The notes beneath the pieces were generated by a model. It was not told the DNA's origin. It ran no database searches and saw only the letters and a list, made by a program, of their open reading frames with translations. A stretch of 64,000 nucleotides of DNA, taken from positions 220,006 through 284,005 of the forward strand of contig JABVXV010000056.1 of the NCBI GenBank assembly GCA_013365325.1, read 5' to 3'. This stretch comes from Dipetalonema caudispina (taxonomy: Eukaryota; Nematoda; Chromadorea; Rhabditida; Onchocercidae). Within the stretch, counting starts at the first letter, position 1. Each line of letters begins with the position of its first letter. Shown here in pieces: positions 45,061-58,310 of this stretch. The translations under genes and the position numbers were made by a program.

Positions 45061-45837
45061 ACTTTTGACAATCAGAGAGATAATTAAAAAAAGCGGTAAG
45101 TTAAGATAGAAATATATTTATTTTACAACATATCACTATAAGATGATACAAAGAGAAACGAAAAAAGATAGCCAAGTAATTGGAGCCAAGTATTGAACCA
45201 GTTTAATTTTTAGACTATTAACATTAATATTCACTAAAGTAATAAGAAAAAAAAGCCATTTTTATTTGCAAAAATTCATTTATAATAATATTATTTGAGC
45301 CATAGCAATTAAATGCAATAATTTGAAGGCCAGTAGCTTTATATTAATTCCCATGAGATTTTCCATAACAGTCAATCCTGTTTCACATTTTTCTTACACT
45401 CATTCCGGAAAATTAAACTGTACAGAATTCCGATAATTCTATCAACTCATCAATTTTTGCATATTTTTTTTTTTTTTCTGATTTCGTGACTATTTCCATT
45501 TTTTTTTTCCTTTTGAATTTTGTCTAATCTATTTGCAACGAATCCTTTCAAATTTAAAATTCAACGTATAAAATGAAATATTTAAGAAATTCTTTTTTGA
45601 GTGTATAAACGAACAAAAAAAAAAAAAGAAACGATTGATCAAACCTTAAAATATTGTCATATGCCAAACAAGTTTGGTTCAATTATAATCAGAAATAAGA
45701 AAAGGACGTTGAAGTTATGATAGTAGTAGGATAATTTCATGCATTTCTGATAATAAATTGTTCATTGCTATCATTGTATCACTAATGTAACCAATCTGTA
45801 AAATATTGGTGTGTCTGGGATTTTTTAATAGAAAAAG

Positions 45838-46080
45838 AAGAGAGAGAGAGAGAGAGAGAGGGAGGGAGAAAGAAGAGAGCTTTGAGGAAATATTAAAAAA
45901 AAAGAAAGTAATTGATTTATTAAGTGAAAATGATAAATTAATTACAAAAAGTTTCATTAAAACAAAAAAAAAAAAACCAGATCCTTCTATATTATCAGCA
46001 AGAAAATTTCAGATCTTTCCGACAAATTTAAAGACGAATAAAAAATTTGCAAGAGTTCGAATGGATGATAATGCACTTAA
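45838..46080 (+). other. Candidate exon with GA-repeat-encoded Arg/Glu stretch
   Basis: After an AATAG acceptor-like site, a GA repeat (about 45838-45872) encodes RERERERERG. It continues in frame as FEEILKKKKVIDLLSEND and ARKFQIFPTNLKTNKKFARV, ending MDDNAL at a GTAAAG donor (46081). It ends in phase 2. A similar GA repeat precedes the first exon of the large gene at 51689, and an AAAAG at 51630 would accept phase 2, so this may be an upstream exon of that gene. Weak. Confidence 0.3.
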
Positions 46081-46336
46081 GTAAAGCACTTAACATTTCA
46101 TCTCATTTCAATTGATTTTTTTAGTTAACATTTGCTCAACTCTTAAAGCAAATATCTTTTTCGATCCATTTTCATGCAATACATTTCTTGAACATTTAAA
46201 TAATTTTTCATTAGCGCTTATTTTTTAATCACAATTTAACATTTCATTAATGATGATCGCATTCTTGCAAAACGATTAAACATCATTCATCTTTTGGTTT
46301 TTTTTCTACATGTTGCAAGCGCTATTAGATAAAAAT

Positions 46337-46369
<33 letters not shown>

Positions 46370-49252
46370 ATAGAATATTTTTTTAGTTGTTTCGAAAAAT
46401 GAATCAAAGCCATCTGTTAAGCATTTTATCTACAAAGTTTGAATTTCATATCTTGAAGCTATTAATTCATCCGTTATTCGTATTTTGCAGCAATTGATTG
46501 AATTTGTAAATGAAAGAAGAATTTTAGGCTTTCATCCATTTGTTTTCATTTTCTACAAAGGCCTTTCTATCTCTCATATCATCGTATGTCCTATTAAAAA
46601 CATTAAATTTCATTCTTTTTCAATGTTGAAATGTTAATTTTTGCAATTTTGCTAATTCGATTTTTTTTGGAATTTTAGATCATAATTTATGCTTTGCATG
46701 TTGGCTTGAAATGACTCGTCATGGTAAATAGATTAATTTAAAATGGAAATGGGATGAATTCAAACTCGAAGTAAGAATAATGAGGAATGTAAATTCATTT
46801 GGAAGTATAAACTATCTAGCAGCGTTTGCTTTCGAGTTCGATCATGAATTAAGATCGAAATATTTTGTTTATAAATGATTACTGGGAAATATTATCAGGA
46901 GAGGAGAGATCACATATCATACAATAGCACAGGTACTGATGAAAATATGTATTGGAATGATGATAATGAGCAATGAAAGAATTGGGAAATGTTTGAAATT
47001 TAATTCATTACCAATTCGAACTGAAACACAACAATGTTGCAAGTCATAGAAAGTTATCGTAAATCTAAGCACACGGATTTCATTATGCATATAAACCATA
47101 CAGAAGTGAAGTGTTGTATTTAAAATTTAACTTTTGCGCCATCTTGAAATGTGAAAGTAATGCAGAAAAGAAAGAAAGAAACAAACTCTGATGGAAATGA
47201 AAGACAATGTAGTATGCGTAGGAAGCAAAGGAAAGTGCAATTTCAAATATTTTAAATCCTGATAGCTAGTTTAGTTAATGATGATCTAAAATACTCCTTC
47301 AGATTGAATACTTTGATATCAAATTTTAATCAACTTATTTACTAGCTATGAATGAGAGAAAGTAACACAGTTATTGACAGATTGATCTTTGAAAATATGT
47401 GATATTTTATAAAATGTTTCATTAAGTTGTAAAATGGAAAATTGGATGATCGAAAGAGTTTAAACATCAATCAACGATAATATCAATCGACTTCTTATCA
47501 CTTCATAAATTTTGTTCCTGAAATATGCACTCAAACAGATTCATTTAAGTGACAATTTCAAGAATGGTGATAGGATTGTTCAATATTATCAATATCTTTC
47601 ATAGCTATCAATCGTTAAAACTATCTTTCGATAAAAACATTTAAAGGATGTATTTTAATAAAAACACTTAAAAATCAAAAATATCAATGGAAAAATTTGC
47701 ATTAGATGTGAAGAATGTAAATGAGGCATAAGTTCAATAATATTTCTGGAAATATTTGTTTAGATCCAAACTATTCAAGTTTTTTAGATAAATATAAATC
47801 TCATTGAAGTAGTTCTTGTTGGCCAATTACGTCATCGCCGTATGGTAGGAAAATCGTTTACGCAGTATGATATGTCAAAATGTCAAATCATTTGATCTTT
47901 TTAATGCTTTTTCTTTTTTTTTTTTTTCCAAAAGAATTTAAGTTTATCATAACTAAACAACAAAATGATAAATGAAAGTAATTTTAGAAGTGTAAGAACA
48001 AAAAAAAAAAAAAAAGAAGTTGAACTATTTCGCAGTTGAAATAGTTCATATCATCGAAAAGATCAACAAGCGAATCTATTTTATCATACAATAACCTTTA
48101 TGTAAAATGAAATTTTTTCATCAATAATGAAACAGAACAAAATGTTATGATTTATTCTAGCTAATAAATCTTGAAATTAGTTTTTTTTTTTTTTTTTTTC
48201 TTTTTTCATCTGAGATTCTTTCTTGTCTTTTAGGATATAACGATAGCTTGCAATAGGGATTTCATGAAATTATGCGAATAATAAATTCTCTGTTTGCTTA
48301 AATTGCCATTTGCTTGGCTTTTTTTTTTTTTTTTTTTTTTTTATTATGAAGATAGCCAATATATTGCATTTTATTTACTTGCGTAATATTTTAACTGATA
48401 TATCATTTTACAACCTACGTTTACTATCAATTAGTTATTCAATTAATAAGTCCAAATCTTCGCAATTTCCAAAATTTCCCCTGAGAAAAGTTATTTTAAA
48501 GACCGTAGTTCTATCAGTAAGCAATTCGAATTCCAAAGAAATGCGAGAAACCTATAATTAATATGGTTCCAAGTACTCGAAAATTTTATAAATTGCGGTA
48601 AATTTTCTTTGATATAATTGCTATGCAAAACAAAATGGGACAACAGATTCATTGAAGAAAAGAAATCGGAATGTGAAATAGTAATTGGAACTTTGCGTCG
48701 AATTAATTTCATTTGAAAATGTTATTTGAAAGAAGAAGAAGAAAGATCCTAAAAATTTAATTGTTCTAGATATAAAGAATTGTTTTATATAAAGTAATGG
48801 AAATTTGCATAATTTTATGAATTTCAAATCTGATTTGTTTGGATTTGAGAAACTATGAGTTCATTTTTAAAGGATAGTTTGTAAAAGACTTAATTTAATA
48901 ACTAAATTTGAATTGATACATATTTTTCAATCAAAATTAACTATGACACTACAGAAAAAACTTTCGTAAATAGAAAAGAAATCAGACGTAAATTTTATCA
49001 AAGAAGTCAAATCTAAATTTTATCAAACATAAAACAACTATAACGACTACTACAAGCCAAATTTATTTCGTTAATTTTAAAGTAACAATAATTAATCCAG
49101 AAAAAAAAGGAAATGAAAATTTTAAAATTTACTTAATTGAATCATTAACATTAGTAGTAGTAAATTGTAAAGTATTTCAAATAATAAAAATTTTCTCTCT
49201 AAATTTACATCATAATAGCATTCTTTTTTTTTTATTAGCATAACTAAATGAG

Positions 49253-49322
49253 CTGAAAAATATCTATTACTTATGAATAATTACGACCTGAAAAATACCC
49301 ATTACTTATGAGTAATTACGAT
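49253..49322. repeat. Tandem duplication, 35-bp unit, two copies
   Basis: CTGAAAAATA...TTACTTATGA occurs at 49253 and again at 49288 with a few substitutions; each unit includes AATTACGA. Confidence 0.85.
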
Positions 49323-49490
49323 CATTTTCAAAAAATGAATAATTTTTAAGAAATAAAACGGAAAAAAAGGGAAAAAAAAAAACTAAGTAAGCATAAATTG
49401 CAAATTGGTATAAGAAAATAATTTAAAAAAAGCAGCAATCGGCAGCATTTTGGGTCAACAAAAATATCCCATCAAATTCATTCATTTAAT

Positions 49491-49641
49491 CTATTCAACA
49501 CTATCATCATCATCATCATTAACTTCAAATGTTGTAGGATGCAATGCAATGCAAAGGCGTAATACTTTTGCCGCTGTTGCAGGCACATCAGCTGTCCATT
49601 TTTCCACCACTCTTCCGGATAGATGATAATCATTACAACAT

Positions 49642-49673
<32 letters not shown>
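49491..49673 (-). other. Candidate C-terminal exon flanked by CAT/ATC repeats
   Basis: The minus frame reads DYHLSGRVVEKWTADVPATA and KVLRLCIALHPTTFEV, then an Asp run from an ATC repeat, VE and a stop. A + strand frame over the same DNA (MQRRNTFAAVAGTSAVHFST) follows a TGTTGTAG acceptor-like site and ends LPDR-stop. Both look unusually protein-like, so strand is undecided. The surrounding CAT repeat (49640-49675) inflates frame length. Confidence 0.25.
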
Positions 49674-49674
<1 letters not shown>

Positions 49675-51107
49675 TACTATCTATCTCCTGCAACAAACTA
49701 TAGCAATTTCATTAACAGTAACAATTCATTCATTATTCAAATGGTTTAGCAAAATTTCAAAAATTAAACTGAACTATGAACTTGCACTAATTGCTTGTTT
49801 TTCCTTTTATTTAGTCGAAAGGATAACGGAAATAAATCAAATAAGCCATTATTGTTACTTGCTTAGAAGATATTTTATTTTTAGAGTAAGTGAAACAATC
49901 AATGGAATAAAGATAAGGAGGGAACGATCGGATATGTTTTATATAAGCTAATGCTAATAAAGAAAGATTTATAATTGAATTTAAAAATCGAAATCATTTT
50001 ACTGGTTGAAATTTTGACGATATAATTTGAATTGGTAATAGAGTAAAATTTAATAAATATTTAATTGTGCCGTTAATTAAACAATCCTTATTGATTAATA
50101 TCTTTAATGAGAAATGAAAATGAAAGAAACAATGGTTAAAATACTAGCAAATTTCCTAGGGATAGAAGTAAATTAATATAGAATTAAATTATCTAAAAAG
50201 TTAACCAATCAAATTTTCCAATCAAAATGTCCAATCGATCTTATTGAAAAGTTTTATCATAAAAACAAAAAATATTACAATAGCATTTTCCTCTTTGAAT
50301 TTCATCAATTTTTCCATTCTCTAAAATTTATTAACAATTAAATTGGCTAACATGCTTTTTGATATAACTTTTTACCTGAACTGATTAAAAACAATTAATT
50401 TGAGCAAAATTTAATCAAGTAGAATTTATTTAAATGCTACATCACTTGCTAAAGCTTTATTTTAAAAATTTGTTTGCAAAAGTTTACATATGAATAATGC
50501 TGATTTTAGCAACGTTTATTATTTCAGTGAAAGTTGAAAATTTCAAAATTTTTATTAAAATTTTCAAATGCTTTTTATTTATTAGTATTATGGGGAGATT
50601 TTAAATTAACATATAAAAGTCTTCTTCAATCACGATGATATCTTCTATAATGCCGATAATTTGAATGATTTAAATAAGGTTGCTAAATTTCAAAATATGA
50701 TGAGTAGAAATTCGACATGAAATATATTATCAGTCATTGTTACACAGAATGTTTCATTGATAAAACACGAATATTAATATTAAGATGTTATTTACTTGAA
50801 CATATTAAATTTTATTTTCCTTATTGAAATCACTTTTTTTTTTTTTTTTTTTTTTTTTGATTTACATTAGTATCGATGATGTAAAAACAGCAAATGTTTT
50901 GTATCAAACTGTGAAAAATGACATTTTCTAATTTCTCGATTTCTGTTTAACAATATTTTACAGGGATAAGTTCAATTTAAATGAAGAAAAGAAAAAAAAA
51001 AACGATATGTTAGTTAAGAGAGGGAGAAAAAAAAAGTAGTAGTAGCAAATATTTTGGACTTGTTTTATTTGCTAAGATATACAAATAAGAATTGAAAGAA
51101 GAAATAT

Positions 51108-51138
<31 letters not shown>

Positions 51139-51688
51139 CATTGTTCATTCTCGTTAAATTTTGTCAAACTAAACCAGATCATGTAAAACTGCTTCCTTTT
51201 TCTATCATTTCTCATCTTTCATTACCTTCTTTACTTTTTTTTTTTTTTTTTCAATATCCATTTACTTCATCTTACCAATTTACGTTTTGTTATTCGATGT
51301 AATATCGTAGAGGTACCACTTCATACAACATTGCGAAGTACAAGTATATCCATCATTTACATCAGTTCACATATACTTTCATCCCTTCTTTATGCGATTA
51401 TTTTATTCATCGTCTTTTTCATAAACTAATTAATTATTCCATATTAAATGCTAAATTTCATCACTGAGCTTCATAAAAGAGTTGTGAAATGTTCAATCTT
51501 TCAATTTCTCAACTAAACTATTATCTTCTTGTCTACTCATATTTGAATATTTTTCATTCATTAGTATTGTTCTACTGAAGTTATTTGTTGTACTTTTAAG
51601 TCAATTAATTCTTTCTACTATTTTTAAAAGTAAAGAAAGAAAGAGAGAGGGAGAGAGAGAGAAAGAGAAAGAGAAAGAGAATTTAAAA

Positions 51689-54600
51689 ATGCGAAATGAA
51701 TGTAATTTATCACGAATAGAAGCAGCCTGTATGGCTGGTGTAGGTCGTGGCCCAAATGCTATCAATGAATTACGAGCATTATCTTCCAATGGTATCAACA
51801 ATGTCGATCGATGGTTTACCGTGGAGCAATTCGAAAGAGTCAGCCTATTTTCAGATCAAAAACACTTTGGATAGACAGATGTGAAAAGCAACGAAAGTAG
51901 TTGTTCATTTTTTACAAACAAAAATTGATGCTAACGGATGAAAAATTCGACAAAGATAAGAATAAAAGAGTTCAGTCTAATTTAAGTACGATAATTCGTA
52001 GAATTTGAAATGAGGGAAATATATCACAGGAAAAATAAACAAATGCAACACGTTATTGATAGCACTTAAAACATTATCAGTATTGAGGAGCATCATAATC
52101 ATTAATTAAGACTTGATAATTATACATAAAATTAAATTTAAACATCTTAACTTATTCAATACAATGCATTTTTTTTTTCTTTTTTTTTTGAATTAAAAAA
52201 AGATCATTCTTTAACAGTGTATAAAAAAAATTTCTTTTATTAAAAATTCCAGGAAAATGTTATTGAAATACTCGAAAAACTTGAACAAGGTGTTGTGGAT
52301 GATGAAATATGGGGTAAGATTATTTTGATGGAAAAGTGCAAATGTCTTGCAAAAGTATATTTGAGGTCAAATTTTTTTTTTTTCGCTTATCTTTAAAAAT
52401 ATGCTAAATTTGTCATCATCAATTGTCAATATCATAATAATAATTTTTCTTGGATTATTCGTTTATTTCTTCATGTGAAGATAACCAATCACTGTTGTGT
52501 TACTTTAATCTCTTATCTAAAGTACATTGAATAATTTTATCATCGATATCCAATTGATAGCAATACTGTGGATAGATAATTAGATTGATGATAAATTTTT
52601 GTTATCACTATTTTGAAATATTTTTAAATTGAATTTTTTTTTTATTAAAATAAATCTTCATTCTTTTAATTGATTTAATGTTTTTTTTTTTTTCTTTTTT
52701 ACTTGAAGACAACGATAAATATAAATAGCAGAAAATGAAATTATAGTTTAGGAGGACGACGGTGATCATCGATGGTAGTAACGATGAGTACGATGGTATC
52801 ACACTTGGCTTTAATCATTTTGAAAATTTTGACGATGATAAGGAGAGCAATGATATCAGGCATAAAATTGGCGATGTTTGTTTATCCATTTCCTAATTGA
52901 TTTTCCACAAAATTATCCATCAATTTTTATCGTAGTCTTCAATAATTGATATCTTTAATTAAAAATACTACTACCCATTTGCCCTTTCCGCTCATAAATC
53001 AATTTAATGATAACCACAAAACTCATTGTTTATGTTACATATCAGCAATACATCATAATATCAAACCTAAAAATATTTTACTCAGTAATTACTTGTGTGT
53101 TAATTAATAATAATTGAGGGTGTGATTATAAAAGTAGATGGAAATGGGAATATCAAAGCTATGGCGCGGGATTTAGCTCCAGTAATTGTACAAGGATGGA
53201 ATAATCCAACATCGAAATGTATTTCCGAGCAATTGATCAATCAGAGGGGTCATCTAAAGACTATAAAAGATCGTCTTAAGGGTATTACTGATCAACAACG
53301 AATTGAAAAGGTTATCATTTTATCACTGGAGCTATACATTTCTCCAAGCTGACAAATATTCGTTAATAAATATTTATGAATACAGCAGTACAAATAGAAA
53401 ATTGAAACTAAATAAGTTATAGTAATTATAATTTTCAGAAAAGTGTTAAAAGTGAATTTTTTATTGTGAATAAGAAATTATTAAAGTAAAAATTTGAGCA
53501 AATTAACACAATCATTCAATTGTTTAATTGCTTCATTGATTGATTGATCAATTTTAGTCAACAATTGCATTGAAAGAAGAAATTAAATAGTATCAATCAG
53601 ATTAGCAATAAATATCTAATGAAAAATGAAAAATTATTGCTTCCTTTTCAAATGCAACTAATAAATTATTACACATCAAAACTTTAAATTGATTATTTCA
53701 TAAAAAATTACTTCTAAATTCTATCATCCATTAACAGATATTTGATATGCGTTTGTTTAATTTGGCAATTGAACATGAATTAAAACAAACGGAACCAAAT
53801 ATATCGGAACTTTTATTAAAAAGTTGTATTCGAATAGCATTGGTAAAAGATGCGGGAAAGAATGCACTCAAAACACCTTGTTGGTTTATGATTATTAATT
53901 TGGTGGCACTTGATGTATTACGCAGCAAATTACCTATTCTACGTAATGATTATATTATTTCATTATTTTAATTCAATACATTTTCATTTTTGTACAAAAT
54001 TATTCTTTCTTAAATTTTATAAAAGTATTTAAAACAAAAAAATTGGAAGAAGAAATGAATTATTTCAATGAAAGTATGAATTTTAGGAAAAAAAAAAGGA
54101 CTTAAGGAAATATGTTTATATAGTTTTTAATTTCTAGGCTCTATATCTGATCTTTCATCTCGAAATGATAGTATCATATTGTCGATACCATCAATAACTC
54201 AATCTACTTCAACTTTGAATGAAATATTTCCTTCATATACAAAACAGTAAGCCTAATTTTCATTTAATTAAAAAAAAAAAAAATGTAGCAAAAACAAGTT
54301 TTGAATTGAATATATTTCAAATTTTTGATTATTTCAAATAATTTGCTTTATCCGCAGATTGTCAATGAATAGTTCCGGGAAGCGATTTGAATCATTACCG
54401 GTATTTGATCAAATTCATCAATTAATGAAGCTTGTTAATATAAAGCAAGAGAAACCTTCGACGTCACAAAATTTAATTTCATTGAAACGACAGAGGTAAA
54501 TTATTTCATTCATCAACAATTAAAATTTAGTAGTATTTAGTTAAATTTTGTTTCAAATTCTAAAAAAAAAAAAGAAGAAAATATCTCGGACACGAAGCAA

Positions 54601-57514
54601 AATTGGTAGAATAAAATAATTCAGTGATGTTAAAAAAAAAAAAAAAAAAAAGAAAGAGAGAAATTTGAACAGTTTTATTCAATGTAAAAACTATTTCATT
54701 TTATCGATCTTTCATTTTTAAAAATGCACTAAAACCATTCGAAATGTCTTTTTGGCAATTTCAAAAATGTTTAGTTAGACATTTTTATGCATTTCAGACA
54801 GAGCTCCAACTTTAATTTCGAATTCTTCACATTTCACATTTATAACTATATTTTTTAACACAATCCTATCTAAAATCTTTCCTAATTTTTTCAAAAATTT
54901 TTGTACTTTTGTTTCTTTTTATATCTTCCTTACTAAAAATTCCAAATATTTTTATGTCTTCTTTTTAGTTTTCAGTTTCTTTCTTTTTTTTTTTTTTTCT
55001 TTTCAAACTTGTCTAGATATTTCAAGCAATTTCGGAGAAATTTTTAATTCTTGAAATTACACTTTTCACAGATCATTATCATGTACTGATTCCGAAGATA
55101 TGCCAACAATCTTGCAAGAAGAAAAGCCTAATAAGAAAGAACGCTCAAAATCTAAAAATTTATCATTGTCATCAAAATCTTCCAGTGGTTTTAGCAGCAT
55201 GGATTTGATGAAAAATTTCGAAAAAGTTGAAATGTTTGTTCATTTTATATTTGTGTAAGCGCAGAATTATCTTAAAATTCTTTCAGTTATTATCAGAGTA
55301 ACTTTGGATCATTTTTAATGAAGTATACTATATGAGTAACTTTGAATGAATTTTATAGTTGGCGCAAAAATTCATCGAGATTTTTGGATGAGCATAAAGA
55401 AGATGAAATTTTGGAGGATGAAGAAATGGACGATATTACTTCTTCAGAAGTTTGTTGTTTTTTTTTTTTCTTTTTTTGTCTGTTTCTTTATATTTACACC
55501 TATTAAAGGAATTTTAAATTGACTAGATTTGACCCATTGTGTTTGTTGAAAATTTCCTATGACCCATTGAAGTAATTCTATCATCCATTCAGAACTAATT
55601 AAGATATTTTTCAAAAAACTAATTTAAGATCAAAATCACTTGAAAGCTTAGCTCACATTCATATTTTTACATTTTAGCATAAATTAATAAAATCTATCGA
55701 TGAACAATGGTCGATTGAAACATCAGCGCCAAAAATATGCAATCCTTGCGTTCAACGAAAATCCTTAACGCCAGATTTGTTTGTAAATAGAAGCAACAGT
55801 AAAACGAAAGATTTCTCCAGCAACGATACATACCAGCAAAATGCTCACTGTATCAGAATATCCGACAATGATGATTATTACATGAAACCGGAATTGAATC
55901 AGACATGTGGAAAACAATTTCAAATTAGTAAGTGATATTTCCATATTGTAATATATCTGACACTATAGGTTGCTAAATTATAATATTTGAATCAAAATGA
56001 TTGAAATACCAAAGGCTTAAAATAAAATCGTATGAAATATCTTTATAATATTTGGCAAATCTCAGAAAGTTTTTCATTTTTTGAAACTTAAAATATTAAT
56101 TAGGTAAAAATATTAGTTAGAATAATTTCACAAACTAATTCATTCTACAGATTAGAAAATTGATCAAATGTTGGATATCACACAAAAAAATATAATGTTA
56201 AAAATTACATATGAAATGATCACATGAAAAATGTCGATATTTTTTCAATTTTTTTATGGGACTTATTATAAATTTAAAAGTTCATATCTAATTTATTTTG
56301 AAAATTATTCAGCCAATAACAAATCAAACGCACAAAAATATTGTACGAAATCAGTTGAGCAGACTATCACACCATGTGGAATTGTGAAAGTTGCTCCGTA
56401 TCCTTGTCAAGGATCTCAACTGTCAAATCGAACTTATAAGCCAAAAGAATGGAAAACAATCATCAAAAATACGACGCATACAAATCCATCGTTGATAGAG
56501 GACGATCATATCTTTTCAGAGCAGGAGCAAAGAAGGTATCTTAGCAAGTTAACATCTAAACAAAAGATTGCAGTACCGGTAAAAAAACATCCAGAATTGG
56601 TTACGGATGATGGATATTTGGATCGATACTTTAGATATCCGGAAAATGACTCTAGTAAAGTAGTGGCGAATAATACGGATAGTTTATATGATATCAGAAA
56701 GTGTCCAAATAGACAGTGCACTGATATAATGAAAAGCCTTATAATTAGCAAACGGAGAAACAGAAGTCAAATTCAACCTTTCGCCGAATTGTCGAAAGTG
56801 AATTATACACATGAAAAGGTTGAAACGAGCAGGAATATGATACCAGTACATCATTCTAATTATGAAAACATAAAAAAAGCAAGTGATATTTTAAATATGG
56901 ATCATCGGGTGTATTCTCCGGAAAAGATCCAAGGTTTTCGTAAAGAGATCTATAGCGTATCACAACATCCTTACATGCTCGAAACCAATAATGAGAAGAA
57001 AAATCATTCGAAAAATATGTTTATTTTTCCCGGAAAACTATTGAGAAATGTGGGAAATGGTTTGAATTCAGAACGGTGTTTACCTAACGACACAGAAGAA
57101 AATTTGAAATATTTAACAAAGCCTGAAATCAAAATTGAACAAGCTAAATCAGGAATACAATGTCAGCAATTTCGGATGAAACCTAATGTACATTTGGTAC
57201 CAATTGTCAGGAAGAAAGAGCAGGAAGCGATAATTCTGTCACAGAAGAAAATGAATTTGAGGAAATTTCCTGAAGAGGAATCAAGTCATGAATCAAATAT
57301 TTTTGTAAATCCAGTTTATGCAGATGTAGAAACAGGAATAGCTGTATCTAATAGATGTAACCAAGAATCAGAAATTATGATACCACAATGGGAAATCTCT
57401 ACTTCGTATAATGCATTTCGGGATAATAAGAGAAATTCCACTTTTGTTTCATCCTGTCTACCTTATCCAGGTAACAGTTGTCAACCAAGAAAAGCACTAA
57501 GGAGATTTATTTAA
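51689..57514 (+). CDS. Unrecognised ~870-residue protein with conserved-looking N-terminal region
   Basis: I cannot assign a family. Proposed exons: 51689-51838, 52253-52354 (or to 52313), 53119-53310, 53738-53942, 54138-54246, 54358-54495, 55072-55254, 55359-55449, 55678-55927, 56313-57514 (stop). Phases close from 53119 onward. The N-terminal ~200 residues look like one folded domain: IEAACMAGVGRGPNAINEL, VDRWFTVEQFE, LEKLEQGVVDDEIWG, KVDGNGNIKAMARDLAPVIV, GWNNPTSKCISEQLINQRG, LKTIKDRLKGITDQQRIEK, LAIEHELKQTEPNISELLLK and LKTPCWFMIINLVALDVL. The remaining ~650 residues are Ser/Lys/Asn-rich and acidic, probably disordered, and the long last exon holds scattered Cys (TPCGIVKVAPYPCQG). No signal peptide or TM is seen. 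The style suggests an intracellular regulatory or scaffold protein (inference only). The start and the second exon's donor are uncertain. Confidence 0.72.
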
Positions 57515-58253
57515 TAAGTGTTAATTATAACTGATCAATTATTTAACGCAACAAATTATCAGATTGAAATTTTCTCAATATTTTCTTGATGAAAACTTTT
57601 AAGTTTTTTGAAAGCATAATTTAACCGAAGAATTGAAATACTGTTTGTATTTAATCGACACTTATTGGAAATGAAATTGGAAAATACCTGATTGATTGTT
57701 TACCTAAATTGGCCTAATTTCCAAGCAAATGATTTGATACGTTGTTTGATTTGCATCTAATTGATTGATTAAATGAATGCTAAAAAAAAAAAAAAACACT
57801 GATATCTTATTTCATATTGTCATAAGATCTTTCATTCATAAATGCTTTGTTTGTAATTGAGGAAAATGTTGAAATTTATTTTAAGATACAAAAATTTAAA
57901 AATAATAAAGTAAAAAGCGATGCTTTTCCATCCTTATTAGAACTGATAATTACACAAGGTTTATCATGAAATACATCTTGTCATTAGCTAACTTTGTTAG
58001 GGAATAAAGAGACTTCAATTTCTATGCTTAAATTTGTAAATTAGCTCTGCAAATTTTTAAGTAATTCATAAAAGCATTCGCTTATTACACCTTTTTACTT
58101 TCCGAGTGTTAACAAACCTTTCCACATTGTAGAAAATGAAGCCTATGTGAAATTTTCAACCAAATTCTAACAAAAATTGATGAAAACGATCACTTGAGCT
58201 GAGAAATGAATAGTAATTTGATCCAGTGCAATGATTATATTTTCGTTAGTTCG

Positions 58254-58310
58254 TTTCACCGGAATTGTATTTCCGTTAATTCATTTCACCGGAAATACAT
58301 TTCACCGGAA
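58254..58310. repeat. Cluster of three identical TTTCACCGGAA motifs
   Basis: The 11-mer occurs at 58254-58264, 58284-58294 and 58300-58310, with a partial inverted copy (TTTCCG) between the first two. The central CCGG is self-complementary. GGAA cores resemble ETS-type sites, but no factor is assigned. Confidence 0.7.

Larger units (their letters stand above)
43767..51688. other. Low-complexity AT-rich region with weak candidate exons
   Basis: About 8 kb dominated by AAT, poly-A and poly-T tracts (for example poly-T near 46340-46368, 48320-48342, 50830-50858 and 51112-51138). No exon of the missing PTR half could be recognised. Weak candidates are listed separately at 44689-45060, 45838-46080 and 49491-49673. 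Confidence 0.5.

Noticed and set aside
49544..49951. 135-codon + strand frame with a poly-Ser run
   Set aside because: The Ser run is a CAT repeat read in another frame and the rest is AT-driven with no splice or family support; only the 49.5-kb block was kept as a weak candidate.
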